A stretch of DNA of 39,755 nt, taken from assembly GCA_002474345.1 (NCBI GenBank), contig DKQD01000034.1:1-39755 (forward strand). The letters run 5' to 3'. The stretch's first letter is position 1. Each line of letters starts with the position of its first letter. Source of the stretch: Bacteriovoracaceae bacterium UBA7317 (GTDB taxonomy: Bacteria > Bdellovibrionota > Bacteriovoracia > Bacteriovoracales > Bacteriovoracaceae). This document shows positions 18,219-28,618 of the stretch, in pieces. The position numbers were made by a program, and so were the translations under genes. The notes under the pieces are model-generated. The model had not been told where the DNA came from. It saw only the letters and a program-made list of their open reading frames with translations, and searched no databases.

Positions 18219-20768
18219 ATGCTCAACACCATAAAAAGGATCTTTGGGACGCGTAATGACCGAGAGCTCAAGCAAATGAAGCCCATCTTAGAGGCCATCA
18301 ATAAGCTTGAGCCCCATATGAAGAAATTATCTGATGATGAACTTCGTGCACAAACTACAAAATTTAGGGAAATGATCAAAAATGGCTCTTCTCTTGAATC
18401 TATTCTTCCTGAAGCTTTTGCAACAGTAAGAGAAGCTTCAGTCAGGACGCTCGAAATGAGGCACTTTGACGTCCAACTCATGGGTGGGGTCGCCCTTTTC
18501 AGAGGGAATATTGCAGAAATGAAAACAGGTGAGGGAAAAACTCTTACCGCTACATTAGCACTCTACCTAAGGGCCCTTACTGGAAAGGGGGCTCACTTGG
18601 TAACGGTTAACGACTACCTTGCTAAAAGGGATGCCGAGTGGATGGGTGCCATTTACACCTTTCTTGGACTCACCGTAGGGTGCATTTTGACCGATATGGA
18701 AGAAGATGACCGGAAAGCTGCTTATCAAGCTGACATAACCTATGGCACAAATAATGAGTTTGCTTTTGATTATTTAAGAGACAACATGAAGTTTAGCTTG
18801 GAGGATTATGTCCAAAGAGAGCATAATTTTTGTATTGTCGATGAGGTCGACTCAATTCTTATTGATGAAGCCAGGACTCCTCTCCTCATATCGGGTCCGA
18901 GTGAAGGTGACACAGGGCTGTATCATGTCGCCAATAAAGTTATTCCTAATCTAGAAAAAGACAAAGATTTTAAGATTGATGAAAAAGCTAGAAGTGCTAT
19001 TTTCACTGATGAGGGAATCAATAAAATTCAATCCAAACTTAAGATAGACGACCTCTTTAATATCAAAAATACTGAACTTCTTCACCACCTCAACCAATCT
19101 CTTAAGGCACACACTCTTTTCACAAAGGATGTGGACTACGTAGTAAAAGACGGACAGGTTGTGATTGTTGATGAATTTACTGGTAGGCTGAAAGAAGGCT
19201 CTCGCTGGTCAGATGGTCTTCACCAATCAGTTGAAGCAAAAGAAGGTGTCGAGATTAAGTCCGAAAATCAGACCCTTGCCTCTATTACCTTTCAAAACTA
19301 CTTTAGGCTTTATAATAAGTTAGCAGGTATGACTGGTACAGCGGATACTGAAGCGGAAGAGTTTGGGAAGATTTATAACCTAAAAGTTACGGTTATTCCT
19401 ACAAATGTTCCTGTTGCAAGGTTTGATGAAGCAGATGTTATTTATAAAAACTCTGAAGCGAAATTTAAGGCAGTCTCCGATCTTATTGAGAAACTTCATC
19501 AAAAAGGGCAACCTGTTTTAGTAGGGACAATTTCGATTGATAACTCTGAAAAGATTTCTCAAGTGCTAAAAAAGAAGAAAATACCTCATGAAGTTTTAAA
19601 TGCTAAAGCGCATGAAAGAGAAGCCTCAATTATCGAAAATGCTGGTGCTAAAGGCTCTGTCACAATTGCAACCAATATGGCAGGCCGTGGGACGGATATT
19701 AAACTGAGCGATGAAACTAAAGAGCTGGGCGGACTTTTCATTCTAGGAACAGAAAGACATGAGTCCAGAAGAATCGACAATCAGTTAAGAGGGCGTTCAG
19801 GAAGGCAAGGTGATCCCGGCCAATCTAAGTTTTTCTTGTCCCTAGAGGACGACCTTATGAGAATCTTTGCTTCAAGCAAAATCTCAAAAGTGATGGACAC
19901 CCTAGGCATGGAGGATGACGAGCCAATTGAACATAAAATGGTCACAAACGCTATCGCTAAGGCCCAAAAGAAAGTTGAAGGACACAACTTTGAAATAAGA
20001 AAACACCTTCTCGAATATGATAATGTTATGAATGACCAAAGAAGAGTTATTTACAAACTAAGGCGTGATATTCTTGGCGACAATGATAATATGGGCTTTG
20101 TAAAAGAGATGGTTGAAGACGTCGCCCTCTTTTTAGTAGAAACGTACAGACCAGAAAAGAAAGTGCCTCTTGATCAATGGCCATGGGATGACGTTGTCAA
20201 TAGCTTCCAAACAACTTTCAATTCGAAAGAAGTCTTAGATCTTGAAGAGTGTTACCAAAAACATGACGGAGAGCTTGCCACTTACATCCACGAAAAAGCA
20301 AAAGGCTTACTTGATCAAAAATTTTCCGCCTACGAAGAAGACCAAGTCAAAATGGCTTTGAGGGAAATACTTCTCTCAATTTTTGATCAATTCTGGAAAG
20401 ATCATTTATTATCGATGGATCACATCAAAGAAGGGGTTAATTTAAGGGCCTATGCTCAAAAAGATCCTTTAACAGAATATAAAAGAGAATCCTTCAACCT
20501 CTTTGAGAATATGAGGTCAGAGGTAAAAAAATCGATTGTTGAAAATATTTTCACAGTTCAGCTCTATAGCCAAGATGAAATGCAAGAACTGAAGAGGCAG
20601 CAACAGGCCCAACTTGAAGCCCAGCTTGAGGCCCACAAAGCTGAGCAAAAAGCCCAAGAAGAAATGGCCGAAGGAAAAAGACAACCTGTAAGGCGTAAAA
20701 ATAAAGTTGGCAGAAATGATCCTTGCCCATGTGGCTCAGGCAAAAAATTCAAACAGTGTCATGGATAA
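18219..20768 (+). CDS. secA: Preprotein translocase ATPase SecA
   Basis: 849 residues, full-length. Walker A is MKTGEGKT (101-108), and the DEAD-type box is in [17 protein letters not shown]. The helicase-like motifs [11 protein letters not shown] and [13 protein letters not shown] are intact. The C-terminus carries the SecB/phospholipid-binding zinc tail [14 protein letters not shown], with Cys836, Cys838, Cys847 and His848. SecA drives export of unfolded preproteins through SecYEG. A Gln/Ala/Glu-rich linker (about 775-820) precedes the zinc tail. The ATG has GAGGAG 9 nt upstream. It appears to lie in an operon behind the M23 peptidase gene, linking wall remodelling and export in expression only. 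Confidence 0.98.
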   Translation: MLNTIKRIFGTRNDRELKQMKPILEAINKLEPHMKKLSDDELRAQTTKFREMIKNGSSLESILPEAFATVREASVRTLEMRHFDVQLMGGVALFRGNIAEMKTGEGKTLTATLALYLRALTGKGAHLVTVNDYLAKRDAEWMGAIYTFLGLTVGCILTDMEEDDRKAAYQADITYGTNNEFAFDYLRDNMKFSLEDYVQREHNFCIVDEVDSILIDEARTPLLISGPSEGDTGLYHVANKVIPNLEKDKDFKIDEKARSAIFTDEGINKIQSKLKIDDLFNIKNTELLHHLNQSLKAHTLFTKDVDYVVKDGQVVIVDEFTGRLKEGSRWSDGLHQSVEAKEGVEIKSENQTLASITFQNYFRLYNKLAGMTGTADTEAEEFGKIYNLKVTVIPTNVPVARFDEADVIYKNSEAKFKAVSDLIEKLHQKGQPVLVGTISIDNSEKISQVLKKKKIPHEVLNAKAHEREASIIENAGAKGSVTIATNMAGRGTDIKLSDETKELGGLFILGTERHESRRIDNQLRGRSGRQGDPGQSKFFLSLEDDLMRIFASSKISKVMDTLGMEDDEPIEHKMVTNAIAKAQKKVEGHNFEIRKHLLEYDNVMNDQRRVIYKLRRDILGDNDNMGFVKEMVEDVALFLVETYRPEKKVPLDQWPWDDVVNSFQTTFNSKEVLDLEECYQKHDGELATYIHEKAKGLLDQKFSAYEEDQVKMALREILLSIFDQFWKDHLLSMDHIKEGVNLRAYAQKDPLTEYKRESFNLFENMRSEVKKSIVENIFTVQLYSQDEMQELKRQQQAQLEAQLEAHKAEQKAQEEMAEGKRQPVRRKNKVGRNDPCPCGSGKKFKQCHG

Positions 20769-20815
20769 TGAAGCTTTTATAAGGCGCTTCTAGCACTGGA
20801 AGAAACCTCTTCAAT

Positions 20816-20844
20816 TTGCCTCTTTTTTTGCGTGTTGTTATAAT
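20816..20844 (+). promoter_or_regulatory. Strong sigma70-type promoter with extended -10 for the Pro-Glu-repeat gene
   Basis: TTGCCT (20816-20821), a 17-bp spacer, and TATAAT (20839-20844) preceded by TG in the extended -10 form (TGTTATAAT). Transcription would start at about 20851, inside the inverted repeat described next. This breaks the glpD unit from secA. Confidence 0.7.
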
Positions 20845-20866
20845 TTGGGGGTGTAACTACCCCAAA
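20844..20866. promoter_or_regulatory. Inverted repeat over the transcription start site
   Basis: TTTGGGG (20844-20850) and CCCCAAA (20860-20866) are perfect complements with a 9-nt gap. The left arm touches the -10 box and the expected +1 is at about 20851, while the right arm abuts the ribosome-binding site AGAGGA. A repressor bound here would block the promoter. As RNA, only part of the left arm would be transcribed, so a DNA operator is more likely than a leader hairpin. Function is inferred. Confidence 0.45.
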
Positions 20867-20879
20867 GAGGAATCAGCAC

Positions 20880-22295
<1,416 letters not shown>

Positions 22296-22299
22296 TCCC

Positions 22300-23769
22300 A
22301 TGAATAAACTTCCCTCTCCTATTCATTCTCTTAAAGATCATTATGACGTTGTCGTCGTTGGCGGCGGTATTGTCGGAGCAGGTATTTTTAGAGACCTTTC
22401 GCTTCATGGCCTTCATTGCCTTTTAATTGATAAAAAAGACTTCACCTCTCAAACGAGTCAGAGTAGTTCAAAAATGCTTCATGGAGGCATCCGCTACCTG
22501 GAAAAACTTGATTTCAGCCTCGTATGGGAAGCACTTCACGAAAAAAACCTCTGGTTGGAACTTGCTCCACACCTCTGCTACGAGAGCTCTTTCCACTTTC
22601 CTATTTATAAAGGATTTAATAAACCTTTGTGGATGGTAAAAATTGGACTAAGCCTTTACGACTTTTTATCCAGTTACAAAAACACTCCACATAAAATCCT
22701 ATCTAAAAAAGAAGTCCTCAACTCTATCCCTTCACTTAATAACGAAAACCTTACTGGTGCAGGTCTTTATTACGATGCAATCGTAGATGACGCGAAATTA
22801 ACTCTTGAAGTTATTTATGATTCCTTAAAAGAGGCATCGGGAAGCCAAGCGTTTTCTCATATAGAACTTGAAAAGCTGGAAGTACAAGGCATAAAGAATA
22901 ACCTTCAATTAAAAGATTCTCTCAACTCCGAAGTGACGAAAACAATTTCGGCGGATGATGTTATTTTTTCAGTAGGGCCTTTTACAGACAATCTTTTAAG
23001 TAAATTTAAAGACTTAAAGTGGGATCCTGTTCTATCGCCTTCAAAAGGAAGTCATATATGGCTTCGAGCAGACGCCCTCGATATAAAAGGTCCTCTCTTA
23101 CTAAGAACTAAAGACAATAGGGTTTTCTTTGTTATTCCTTGGCCAAATGCAATCTTAGTTGGTACCACCGAGACAAAAGTAGAAGGCAACTTTTTTAACT
23201 TATCCCCAACCCCTGACGAAGTTCACTATCTAATTGATAATATTAAAAAATATTTCCCCAAAATCATGCTCTCCGAAAAAGATATAATTTCAAGCTTTTC
23301 AGGAGTGAGACCCCTCATCAAAGACAGCAATAGTTCAGAATTAGGCGAAGTAAAAAGAGAGCATAAAGTTTATCAACCCAAACACAACATTCACGTTATT
23401 GCGGGAGGTAAATACACCACCTTCCGCACCATGGGCCAGGAAATATCAAGAAAAATAGTCCTTAAAAAAGAGCTCTCCTATAACTCAAACATGACCAAAC
23501 AAAAATTAAGACAAAAATCCTGCATCCTTCCCTTCAAAGAAGATGAAATAACAGCGGACACAATTTTTAACATTATTGAAAAAGAGAATGTAAGAACTTT
23601 TGACGACCTTCTAAAAAGAAGAATCGGATGTCCTAGCCCTAGACACTGGAACAAAAAAACTTCACTAGTCGATTTATTTAAACCCATTTACCCCGAACTA
23701 AAAAACGTTCTTTATTTCTCTGATGAAGATAAAAAGCTTCTGGAGGTTGAAAGTGATGTTAATCATTGA
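22300..23769 (+). CDS. glpD: FAD-dependent glycerol-3-phosphate dehydrogenase
   Basis: 489 residues. The N-terminal FAD-binding motif is DVVVVGGGIVGAGIFRDL, with GxGxxG at 21-26. The family signature SSKMLHGGIRYLE follows, then FVIPWPNAILVGTTETKVEG and the second nucleotide-contact region IHVIAGGKYTTFRTMG. This is the GlpD class, which oxidises sn-glycerol 3-phosphate to dihydroxyacetone phosphate and passes electrons to quinone at the inner membrane. The C-terminal domain is rather short. It is probably co-transcribed with the Pro-Glu-repeat gene 4 nt upstream. Its last 11 bp overlap the end of the convergent receiver gene. No glycerol kinase or facilitator gene is nearby, so the substrate may come from phospholipid breakdown (inference). 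Confidence 0.92.
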   Translation: MNKLPSPIHSLKDHYDVVVVGGGIVGAGIFRDLSLHGLHCLLIDKKDFTSQTSQSSSKMLHGGIRYLEKLDFSLVWEALHEKNLWLELAPHLCYESSFHFPIYKGFNKPLWMVKIGLSLYDFLSSYKNTPHKILSKKEVLNSIPSLNNENLTGAGLYYDAIVDDAKLTLEVIYDSLKEASGSQAFSHIELEKLEVQGIKNNLQLKDSLNSEVTKTISADDVIFSVGPFTDNLLSKFKDLKWDPVLSPSKGSHIWLRADALDIKGPLLLRTKDNRVFFVIPWPNAILVGTTETKVEGNFFNLSPTPDEVHYLIDNIKKYFPKIMLSEKDIISSFSGVRPLIKDSNSSELGEVKREHKVYQPKHNIHVIAGGKYTTFRTMGQEISRKIVLKKELSYNSNMTKQKLRQKSCILPFKEDEITADTIFNIIEKENVRTFDDLLKRRIGCPSPRHWNKKTSLVDLFKPIYPELKNVLYFSDEDKKLLEVESDVNH

Positions 23770-24127
23770 GAATTTTTTTTAGGGCCAAAATGAGAAGTTT
23801 TTTTGAAATTGGCTTAGTCATCCATGCACGGATGCCAAGTTGCTTTATATCATCCCTTACAGACTCAAAGTTCTCTGTCGTACACATAACAAGAGGAATA
23901 TCTTTAAGACCATCTTCATCTTTAAGTGCAAAAGCAAATGTTATCCCGTCCATAACAGGCATATTTACATCACATAAAATAAGAGAAACATCTTTGTTAT
24001 TTCTTAAAACGCTTAAACCGTCTTCACCGTCTCTCCCCTCTAAAACAGTGTAGCCTGCCTCCTCAAGAAACATCCTCATTTTAGCTCGTGTTGGCTGGGC
24101 ATCATCAATAACTATAATCTTCGCCAA
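23759..24127 (-). CDS. Single-domain response regulator (CheY-like)
   Basis: 122 residues. The receiver is complete: Asp8-Asp9, phosphoacceptor Asp53 in ILCDVNMPVMDG, Thr in VMCTTEN, and Lys in WMTKPIS. The start is TTG at 24127, supported by AGGAG 6 nt upstream and by the canonical MAKIIVIDD beginning. It lies 48 nt downstream of a histidine kinase gene on the same strand, so that kinase is its likely donor. The 3' end overlaps glpD by 11 bp tail to tail, so no separate terminator fits between them. It resembles the 10874-11272 receiver. Confidence 0.9.
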   Translation of the reverse strand: MAKIIVIDDAQPTRAKMRMFLEEAGYTVLEGRDGEDGLSVLRNNKDVSLILCDVNMPVMDGITFAFALKDEDGLKDIPLVMCTTENFESVRDDIKQLGIRAWMTKPISKKLLILALKKILND

Positions 24128-24175
24128 AATCGGCTCCTTTTAAAAGTACAACCAAGAGAAAGTTAATATGGGGGG

Positions 24176-25510
24176 CTATCCTTTTTTAAATCTAAGTATA
24201 AAAGTTGCGCCCTTCATATCTTCTTCATTTTTAAGAATCAACCCACCTTCCATCTCTATCATGAAGTTAAATGCTTGATGCAGCCCTATTCCTAAATGAC
24301 CTGGCTTTGAAGAGAATCCGCAATTAAAAATTTTCCCTTTCACATCTTGGTCAATTCCACCGCCATTATCATTTATTTCGACTTCTATAAAGTTATCATC
24401 CTCTTTCGAAATAATTGTAATTGTAGGCGATTCCTTGTCTTTAAGGGCTTCAACAGAATTTAAAATAACTTGTTTAAAAGCATATGTTGCTTTTGACTCA
24501 TTCAGATTCACTTTTATAGAAGTATCTATTTTATTTAAAATTGTGACCTTATGTTCAGCTATTTTTTCTTTTAACTCATTTAAAGAAACTTCAATGGCCT
24601 TTGCAACAAGCTGCTCAGCTTTTTTAATTTTTACATTTGAGAACTGCTCCTGCTCACTTAGAAATCGTCCGAGAAAATCAACTTTCGTCCCAATAAAATC
24701 TGCATTGGAAATAAGGTCGTTATCCCGGTTAAGGTTCGCATTTGATATCTTTTTGAGAAGCTCTGAAAGCTTCATAACATCTTTCTTAAAGCGCTCGCCA
24801 TCATGGTCTTTTTCAAAGTCGGCAATTTTTTCCCCTAAAGTTTCATATATTTTCTCCATATATTTATGGATTTCATTAGAGCTGAGGTCATTTCGCATTT
24901 CCCCCAGCGAGTAATTAATTGGTCCCAACATATTACCCATCAAGTGGAGTACATTAGACACAATTTCTGCTTTCCCCGATTTATTTGCCAAATCCAACAT
25001 TTTCTCTTGACTGGCCTTCAGCTGAGCGGTCCTCTCCTCAACGATTTCTTCAAGGTTCGTGCTGTAAGTTTCCAACTGTTTTTGTCTATGAACAATTTCC
25101 GTTACATCTTTTCCAATAACTAGATAAAGATCTCCGAGCTCAGGTCTCTTGAGATAAACATATACGTCCCATAAGTAAACAGAAGGTATTTTATAGGCTT
25201 TTGAAATAGTTTTTATTTCCAACTTCACCTGGCTGGTAAAATTGCTATCAACTCTACCAGCATTCTTTAAAAATTTAGAAAGAAAAGCCCATTTACTATC
25301 TTCAAAAAGCAATTTGAAATTCGTATATATTAGTTTTTCTTTGTCAACTTTGAGAACTCTTGCCAGAGTGTCATTCCCTCTAAAAATAGTCCCATCGGCC
25401 CTTAAAATAGCTATTATAAGAGGCAATGAATCAAATATCTGCTCAACACTTTTCTTTGAGTCTTCAAGGATTTTTATTAAGTTCGAGGTTGCTCTAAGTT
25501 CTTTGCTCAT
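24176..25510 (-). CDS. Cytosolic PAS histidine kinase with LHxxGN-type H-box
   Basis: 444 residues with no TM segment. A PAS-like domain (about 18-140) runs from SVEQIFDSLPLIIAILRADG to YLVIGKDVTEIV. A coiled coil (about 140-178) leads to the phosphoacceptor His189 in AEIVSNVLHLMGNMLGPIN, the variant H-box of kinases with LHN(V/L)GN motifs. The ATPase domain has the N-box around VILNSVEAL, G1 INDNGGGID, the F-box CGFSSKPGHLG and G2 GIGLHQAF. The soluble form suggests an internal signal. The start has no Shine-Dalgarno sequence, and a TAGAAT on the minus strand ends 12 nt before the ATG, so the leader may be very short. A receiver gene follows and a receiver/CheX-like pair diverges upstream. 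Confidence 0.85.
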   Translation of the reverse strand: MSKELRATSNLIKILEDSKKSVEQIFDSLPLIIAILRADGTIFRGNDTLARVLKVDKEKLIYTNFKLLFEDSKWAFLSKFLKNAGRVDSNFTSQVKLEIKTISKAYKIPSVYLWDVYVYLKRPELGDLYLVIGKDVTEIVHRQKQLETYSTNLEEIVEERTAQLKASQEKMLDLANKSGKAEIVSNVLHLMGNMLGPINYSLGEMRNDLSSNEIHKYMEKIYETLGEKIADFEKDHDGERFKKDVMKLSELLKKISNANLNRDNDLISNADFIGTKVDFLGRFLSEQEQFSNVKIKKAEQLVAKAIEVSLNELKEKIAEHKVTILNKIDTSIKVNLNESKATYAFKQVILNSVEALKDKESPTITIISKEDDNFIEVEINDNGGGIDQDVKGKIFNCGFSSKPGHLGIGLHQAFNFMIEMEGGLILKNEEDMKGATFILRFKKG

Positions 25511-25599
25511 AGGATATAAATTCTAAAGAATATAATTTTTTTTCCGATTAATAGACTGATGATAACACGGTCGAGAAAGATTTAAACTAGAGGCAAGTA

Positions 25600-26088
25600 A
25601 TGAAAAAAAAGATACTTATTGTTGATGATGACCATGACATACATCCATTAATTGTAAAGATTATTGAAAAGGTCAATAAACAAGGTGGCAATAAGTTCGG
25701 AGAGATAGATAATTTGCTTGCAGACTTGAAAGGTCAGGAAAGTAAAGATTCAAATACAAGTGATGATGCCAATGTTGAATTCACTTTTGATCATGCTTTC
25801 CAAGGAGAAGAAGCGTTAAAATTTATAGAACAGGCAAACAGTAACCCTTACGATGTTGTTTTCATGGATGTGAGAATGCCACCAGGAATTGATGGTATTC
25901 AAACCATTAAAGAAGTAAGGAAACAAAAACCTGAGTATCCTTTCATAATTTGCACTGCTTACATGGACTACACATGGGAAGAAGTCGTCAAGATTTTAGG
26001 CTCAGAAAGCAATATAGCTTTGATGAAAAAACCTTTTACCAAACAAAAAATTCTTGAAAATCTTAAAACCCTTTTTAAAGAAGGGTAA
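25600..26088 (+). CDS. Receiver protein with large insert after helix 1
   Basis: 162 residues of receiver fold. Asp9-Asp10-Asp11 form the acidic pocket. Asp90 in VVFMDVRMPPGIDG is the phosphoacceptor, Thr/Ala are in IICTAYMD, and Lys is in LMKKPF. Between helix 1 and strand 2 there is an extra polar segment (about residues 25-58, NKQGGNKFGEI... to SNTSDDANVE), so Asp90 is about 35 residues later than normal. There is no output domain. AGAGG lies upstream of the ATG. It diverges from the PAS kinase across an 89-bp gap that contains TATAAT at 25531-25536. The next gene, a CheX-like protein, begins 13 nt after its stop, so they are surely co-transcribed. Confidence 0.88.
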   Translation: MKKKILIVDDDHDIHPLIVKIIEKVNKQGGNKFGEIDNLLADLKGQESKDSNTSDDANVEFTFDHAFQGEEALKFIEQANSNPYDVVFMDVRMPPGIDGIQTIKEVRKQKPEYPFIICTAYMDYTWEEVVKILGSESNIALMKKPFTKQKILENLKTLFKEG

Positions 26089-26101
26089 AAAAAGTTGGCC
26101 T

Positions 26102-26677
26102 ATGGGCGTTGAAAAAGAAAACTTTGAATCCCTTATCGAGGTATTTCAATCGTCAATTAAGAGGAACTTTGAAGCCTATTTTGCTGATGAAGAATTTCAA
26201 ATGGAAAGGGTCAAAGACAGAAAGTTAGGTGAAGTAATCTCCTACAATAACCTGGCAATGATCACTTTGACCGGAAGGGGTGTGAACGTAAATTTCAAGA
26301 CCTATTTCGAGCAATCTTTCTGCAGAGAATTAATTAAAAAAGTTTATAAAGAAGAAAAATATTGGAATGACCCCAATTTTGTAGAGGATTATATTAAAGA
26401 ATTTTGTAACTTAGTTGGGGGCAGCATTTCTAGTTTGGCAAAGAAGGAACAAAATGAGCTTGGAAAAAGTATTCCTATGGTGCTCACCGGTTTTGATGAA
26501 ATTTACTTCCCCGTAAACAAAATACTATCCGAAATGGTGTACGAGTGGGAATTTACCAAAGGCCATATAAAGTTTATGACTCGTATGGAAATATCATCCC
26601 TTAATATAGAAGAAGTTTTCAAACTTTTCGAAGGTGCTCAGGATGCTGAAGAAGTCCAGGACCTTACATTCCTGTAA
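26102..26677 (+). CDS. CheX/CheC-like protein, putative receiver phosphatase
   Basis: 191 residues from ATG 26102. A longer frame from TTG 26054 would overlap the receiver gene and is less likely, though the chosen start has no clear Shine-Dalgarno. The middle of the protein matches the CheX plan: a beta sheet (KLGEVISYNNLAMITLTGRG, VNVNFKTYFEQSF), a helix with EFCNLVGGSISSLAKKE, and then SIPMVLTGFDEIYF. CheC/CheX/FliY phosphatases use an Glu-x-x-Asn motif to hydrolyse phospho-CheY, and Glu100/Asn103 fit it. It should therefore act on a phosphorylated receiver, most simply the one encoded 13 nt upstream. The similarity is judged by eye, and a non-catalytic CheX-fold protein cannot be excluded. 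The C-terminal 25 residues are acidic. Confidence 0.65.
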   Translation: MGVEKENFESLIEVFQSSIKRNFEAYFADEEFQMERVKDRKLGEVISYNNLAMITLTGRGVNVNFKTYFEQSFCRELIKKVYKEEKYWNDPNFVEDYIKEFCNLVGGSISSLAKKEQNELGKSIPMVLTGFDEIYFPVNKILSEMVYEWEFTKGHIKFMTRMEISSLNIEEVFKLFEGAQDAEEVQDLTFL

Positions 26678-26698
26678 ATTATTAATTCCTTAAGAATG

Positions 26699-26712
26699 GA
26701 TCTATTTAGATC
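26699..26712. repeat. Short inverted repeat GATCTA-TT-TAGATC
   Basis: A perfect 6-2-6 inverted repeat 22 nt after the CheX-like stop. It has no T-run immediately beside it, so it is not a standard terminator. Could be chance in AT-rich DNA. Confidence 0.35.
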
Positions 26713-26871
26713 AATAAAATTTGTTTATCTATAAAACCCAGAAATTTTGTCTAGTTATTAAAATCTTCTTCCCTATGTAGAAAGACTAAAGTAAAAATTA
26801 TAGGTAAAAATTTTTAAACCCAAAAACGTTGAAATAGTAGAGTTTAAAGACTCTTCAATTTCTAGTTTTTG

Positions 26872-26904
26872 ATTAAGTTAAGGATCTTAAATCCTTAACT
26901 TAAT
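26872..26904. promoter_or_regulatory. Perfect 14-bp inverted repeat upstream of fadD
   Basis: ATTAAGTTAAGGAT (26872-26885) and ATCCTTAACTTAAT (26891-26904) flank a 5-nt loop CTTAA. It ends 30 nt before the fadD ATG and 18 nt before its strong ribosome-binding site AGAGGAG. No T-run follows, so a terminator is unlikely. It may be an operator for a dimeric repressor, or a leader hairpin controlling fadD. No clear -10/-35 pair could be assigned in the 26678-26934 gap. Confidence 0.6.
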
Positions 26905-26934
26905 TAACCCCACCCAAATTAAAGAGGAGTTGAG

Positions 26935-28602
26935 ATGACTGGTCACCAGAATTATAAAACCCCCCTTGAGATGTTCTACCAATGGGAAAAGGCAATGCCT
27001 CATAACCCACTTTTTAAATGGCCACAAGATGGAAGTTGGCATGAATTGAACTGGAAAGAAGCAGGGGATCAAGTTAGAAGAGTGGCCCAAGCCATAAAAA
27101 GCCTCAACCTCCCTAAAGGGAGCCATATAGGGATTTTATCAAAAAATTGCCCTTATTGGATCATGGCCGATTACGCGATCTGGTTAGCAGGTCACGTTTC
27201 AGTGCCTTTATATCCTAACCTCCAAGCTGAAACCATTAACACTATCTTAACTCATAGCCAAACAAAGGTTCTTTTTGTAGGGAAACTCGATGGCTGGGAA
27301 GATATGAAGCCAGGCATCCCGGAAGATGTGACCTGCTTCTCTTTTCCATACGATGATAAAGGCTACGTAGATTGGAAAGATTTGTTGGCAAAAAATGAAC
27401 CACTCATGGAAAACCCTGTTCCTAATCAAGAAGATATTGCGACAATTATCTACACCTCAGGAACAACTGGAGTGCCAAAGGGTGTTGTTCACAACTTTCT
27501 TAGCTTCTCATGTGCTGGCACCAACGGTGTTAAAATTGCAAAATTAACTCAAGAAGACCGCTTTTTTTCATACCTCCCACTTTCTCATGTTGCAGAAAGG
27601 TTATTAGTAGAAACGGCGGCCTTATACTGTGGCGGTATTATCAACTTTGCCGAGTCTCTCGACACTTTTGTTGAAAACCTCCAAACAGCAAAGCCGACGG
27701 TCTTTCTATCTGTTCCAAGACTATGGACAAAGTTTCAAATGGGAGTCCTTAAAAAGCTTCCTCAAAAGAAACTTGAAAAACTTCTAAGGATCCCAATCAT
27801 TAGAGGACTTATAAAGAAAAAAATTCTTAAAGGCCTAGGGCTTGAAAAGGTCAGAATAGCAGCAACAGGAGCAGCTCCGATCTCTTTACCTCTTCTTAAG
27901 TGGTGGGAAAGCTTAGGACTCACGCTTCTTGAAGGTTATGGCATGACCGAAAACTTTGCTTATTCACACCTTAACCTACCTGGCCAAGAAAAATTTGGTT
28001 ATGTTGGCCAGGCAATGCCAAGGGTTGATGTAAGGTTGAGCGATGAAGGTGAAATTCAAATCAAAAATGACTGTCTAATGAACGGTTACTATAAGGAGCC
28101 TGAGTTAACTGCAGAAACCTTCACAGATGGTTATTTAAGAACTGGAGACCAGGGCTCAATTGATGAGAACGGATACCTTAAAATAACTGGAAGAGTTAAA
28201 GACCTTTTCAAAACTGGAAAAGGCAAGTATGTAGTTCCTTCTCCAATTGAATTAAAAATTTCTAAAAGTCAGCTTATTGAGCAAGTTTGCGTTACTGGGA
28301 ATGGACTTCCTCAACCTATAGCCCTGATTAATCTTTCTGAGGACGGTAAGAAGATGCCTCAAAAAGAGGTTGAAAAGTCTTTGAATGGTCTCCTTAAAGA
28401 GATTAATAAGACTATTGATAAACACGAACAACCAGAAAAATTAATTGTGTTGAAGGAAGATTGGACAGTTGAAAATAACGTCTTAACTCCCACAATGAAA
28501 ATTAAAAGAAATGTTGTTGAAAAAGCGTATCAGGAAAAATATGAGTCTTGGTATGAAAGTTCATCTAAGGTTGTTTGGTCTGAAAGTTCTTATTTAAATT
28601 AA
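26935..28602 (+). CDS. fadD: Long-chain acyl-CoA synthetase (AMP-forming), FadD-like
   Basis: 555 residues of the adenylate-forming superfamily. The AMP/P-loop motif is YTSGTTGVPKG (173-183). The adenine-site motif is LLEGYGMTE, the hinge region is DGYLRTGDQG with ITGRVKDLFKTGKGKYV, and the late catalytic Lys is in TPTMKIKRN. It activates free fatty acids to acyl-CoA, feeding FadJ/FadI. The pattern GKGKYVVPSPIE is typical of the bacterial long-chain/FAA1-like branch. AGAGGAG 5 nt before the ATG is a very strong ribosome-binding site. It forms a one-gene unit between a large palindrome and a strong terminator, about 21 kb away from fadI-fadJ. Chain length preference cannot be read from sequence. 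Confidence 0.93.
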   Translation: MTGHQNYKTPLEMFYQWEKAMPHNPLFKWPQDGSWHELNWKEAGDQVRRVAQAIKSLNLPKGSHIGILSKNCPYWIMADYAIWLAGHVSVPLYPNLQAETINTILTHSQTKVLFVGKLDGWEDMKPGIPEDVTCFSFPYDDKGYVDWKDLLAKNEPLMENPVPNQEDIATIIYTSGTTGVPKGVVHNFLSFSCAGTNGVKIAKLTQEDRFFSYLPLSHVAERLLVETAALYCGGIINFAESLDTFVENLQTAKPTVFLSVPRLWTKFQMGVLKKLPQKKLEKLLRIPIIRGLIKKKILKGLGLEKVRIAATGAAPISLPLLKWWESLGLTLLEGYGMTENFAYSHLNLPGQEKFGYVGQAMPRVDVRLSDEGEIQIKNDCLMNGYYKEPELTAETFTDGYLRTGDQGSIDENGYLKITGRVKDLFKTGKGKYVVPSPIELKISKSQLIEQVCVTGNGLPQPIALINLSEDGKKMPQKEVEKSLNGLLKEINKTIDKHEQPEKLIVLKEDWTVENNVLTPTMKIKRNVVEKAYQEKYESWYESSSKVVWSESSYLN

Positions 28603-28618
28603 AAAAAGAAAAAAATTA

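Noticed and set aside
20799..20829. Small hairpin GAAGA-AACC-TCTTC followed by T8 after secA
   Set aside because: The stem is only 5 bp and the T-run begins 9 nt after it, too far for a factor-independent terminator.
24435..24914. A 159-codon open frame on plus inside the PAS kinase gene
   Set aside because: It is fully antisense to a well-supported kinase gene, has no recognisable domains and no ribosome-binding site.
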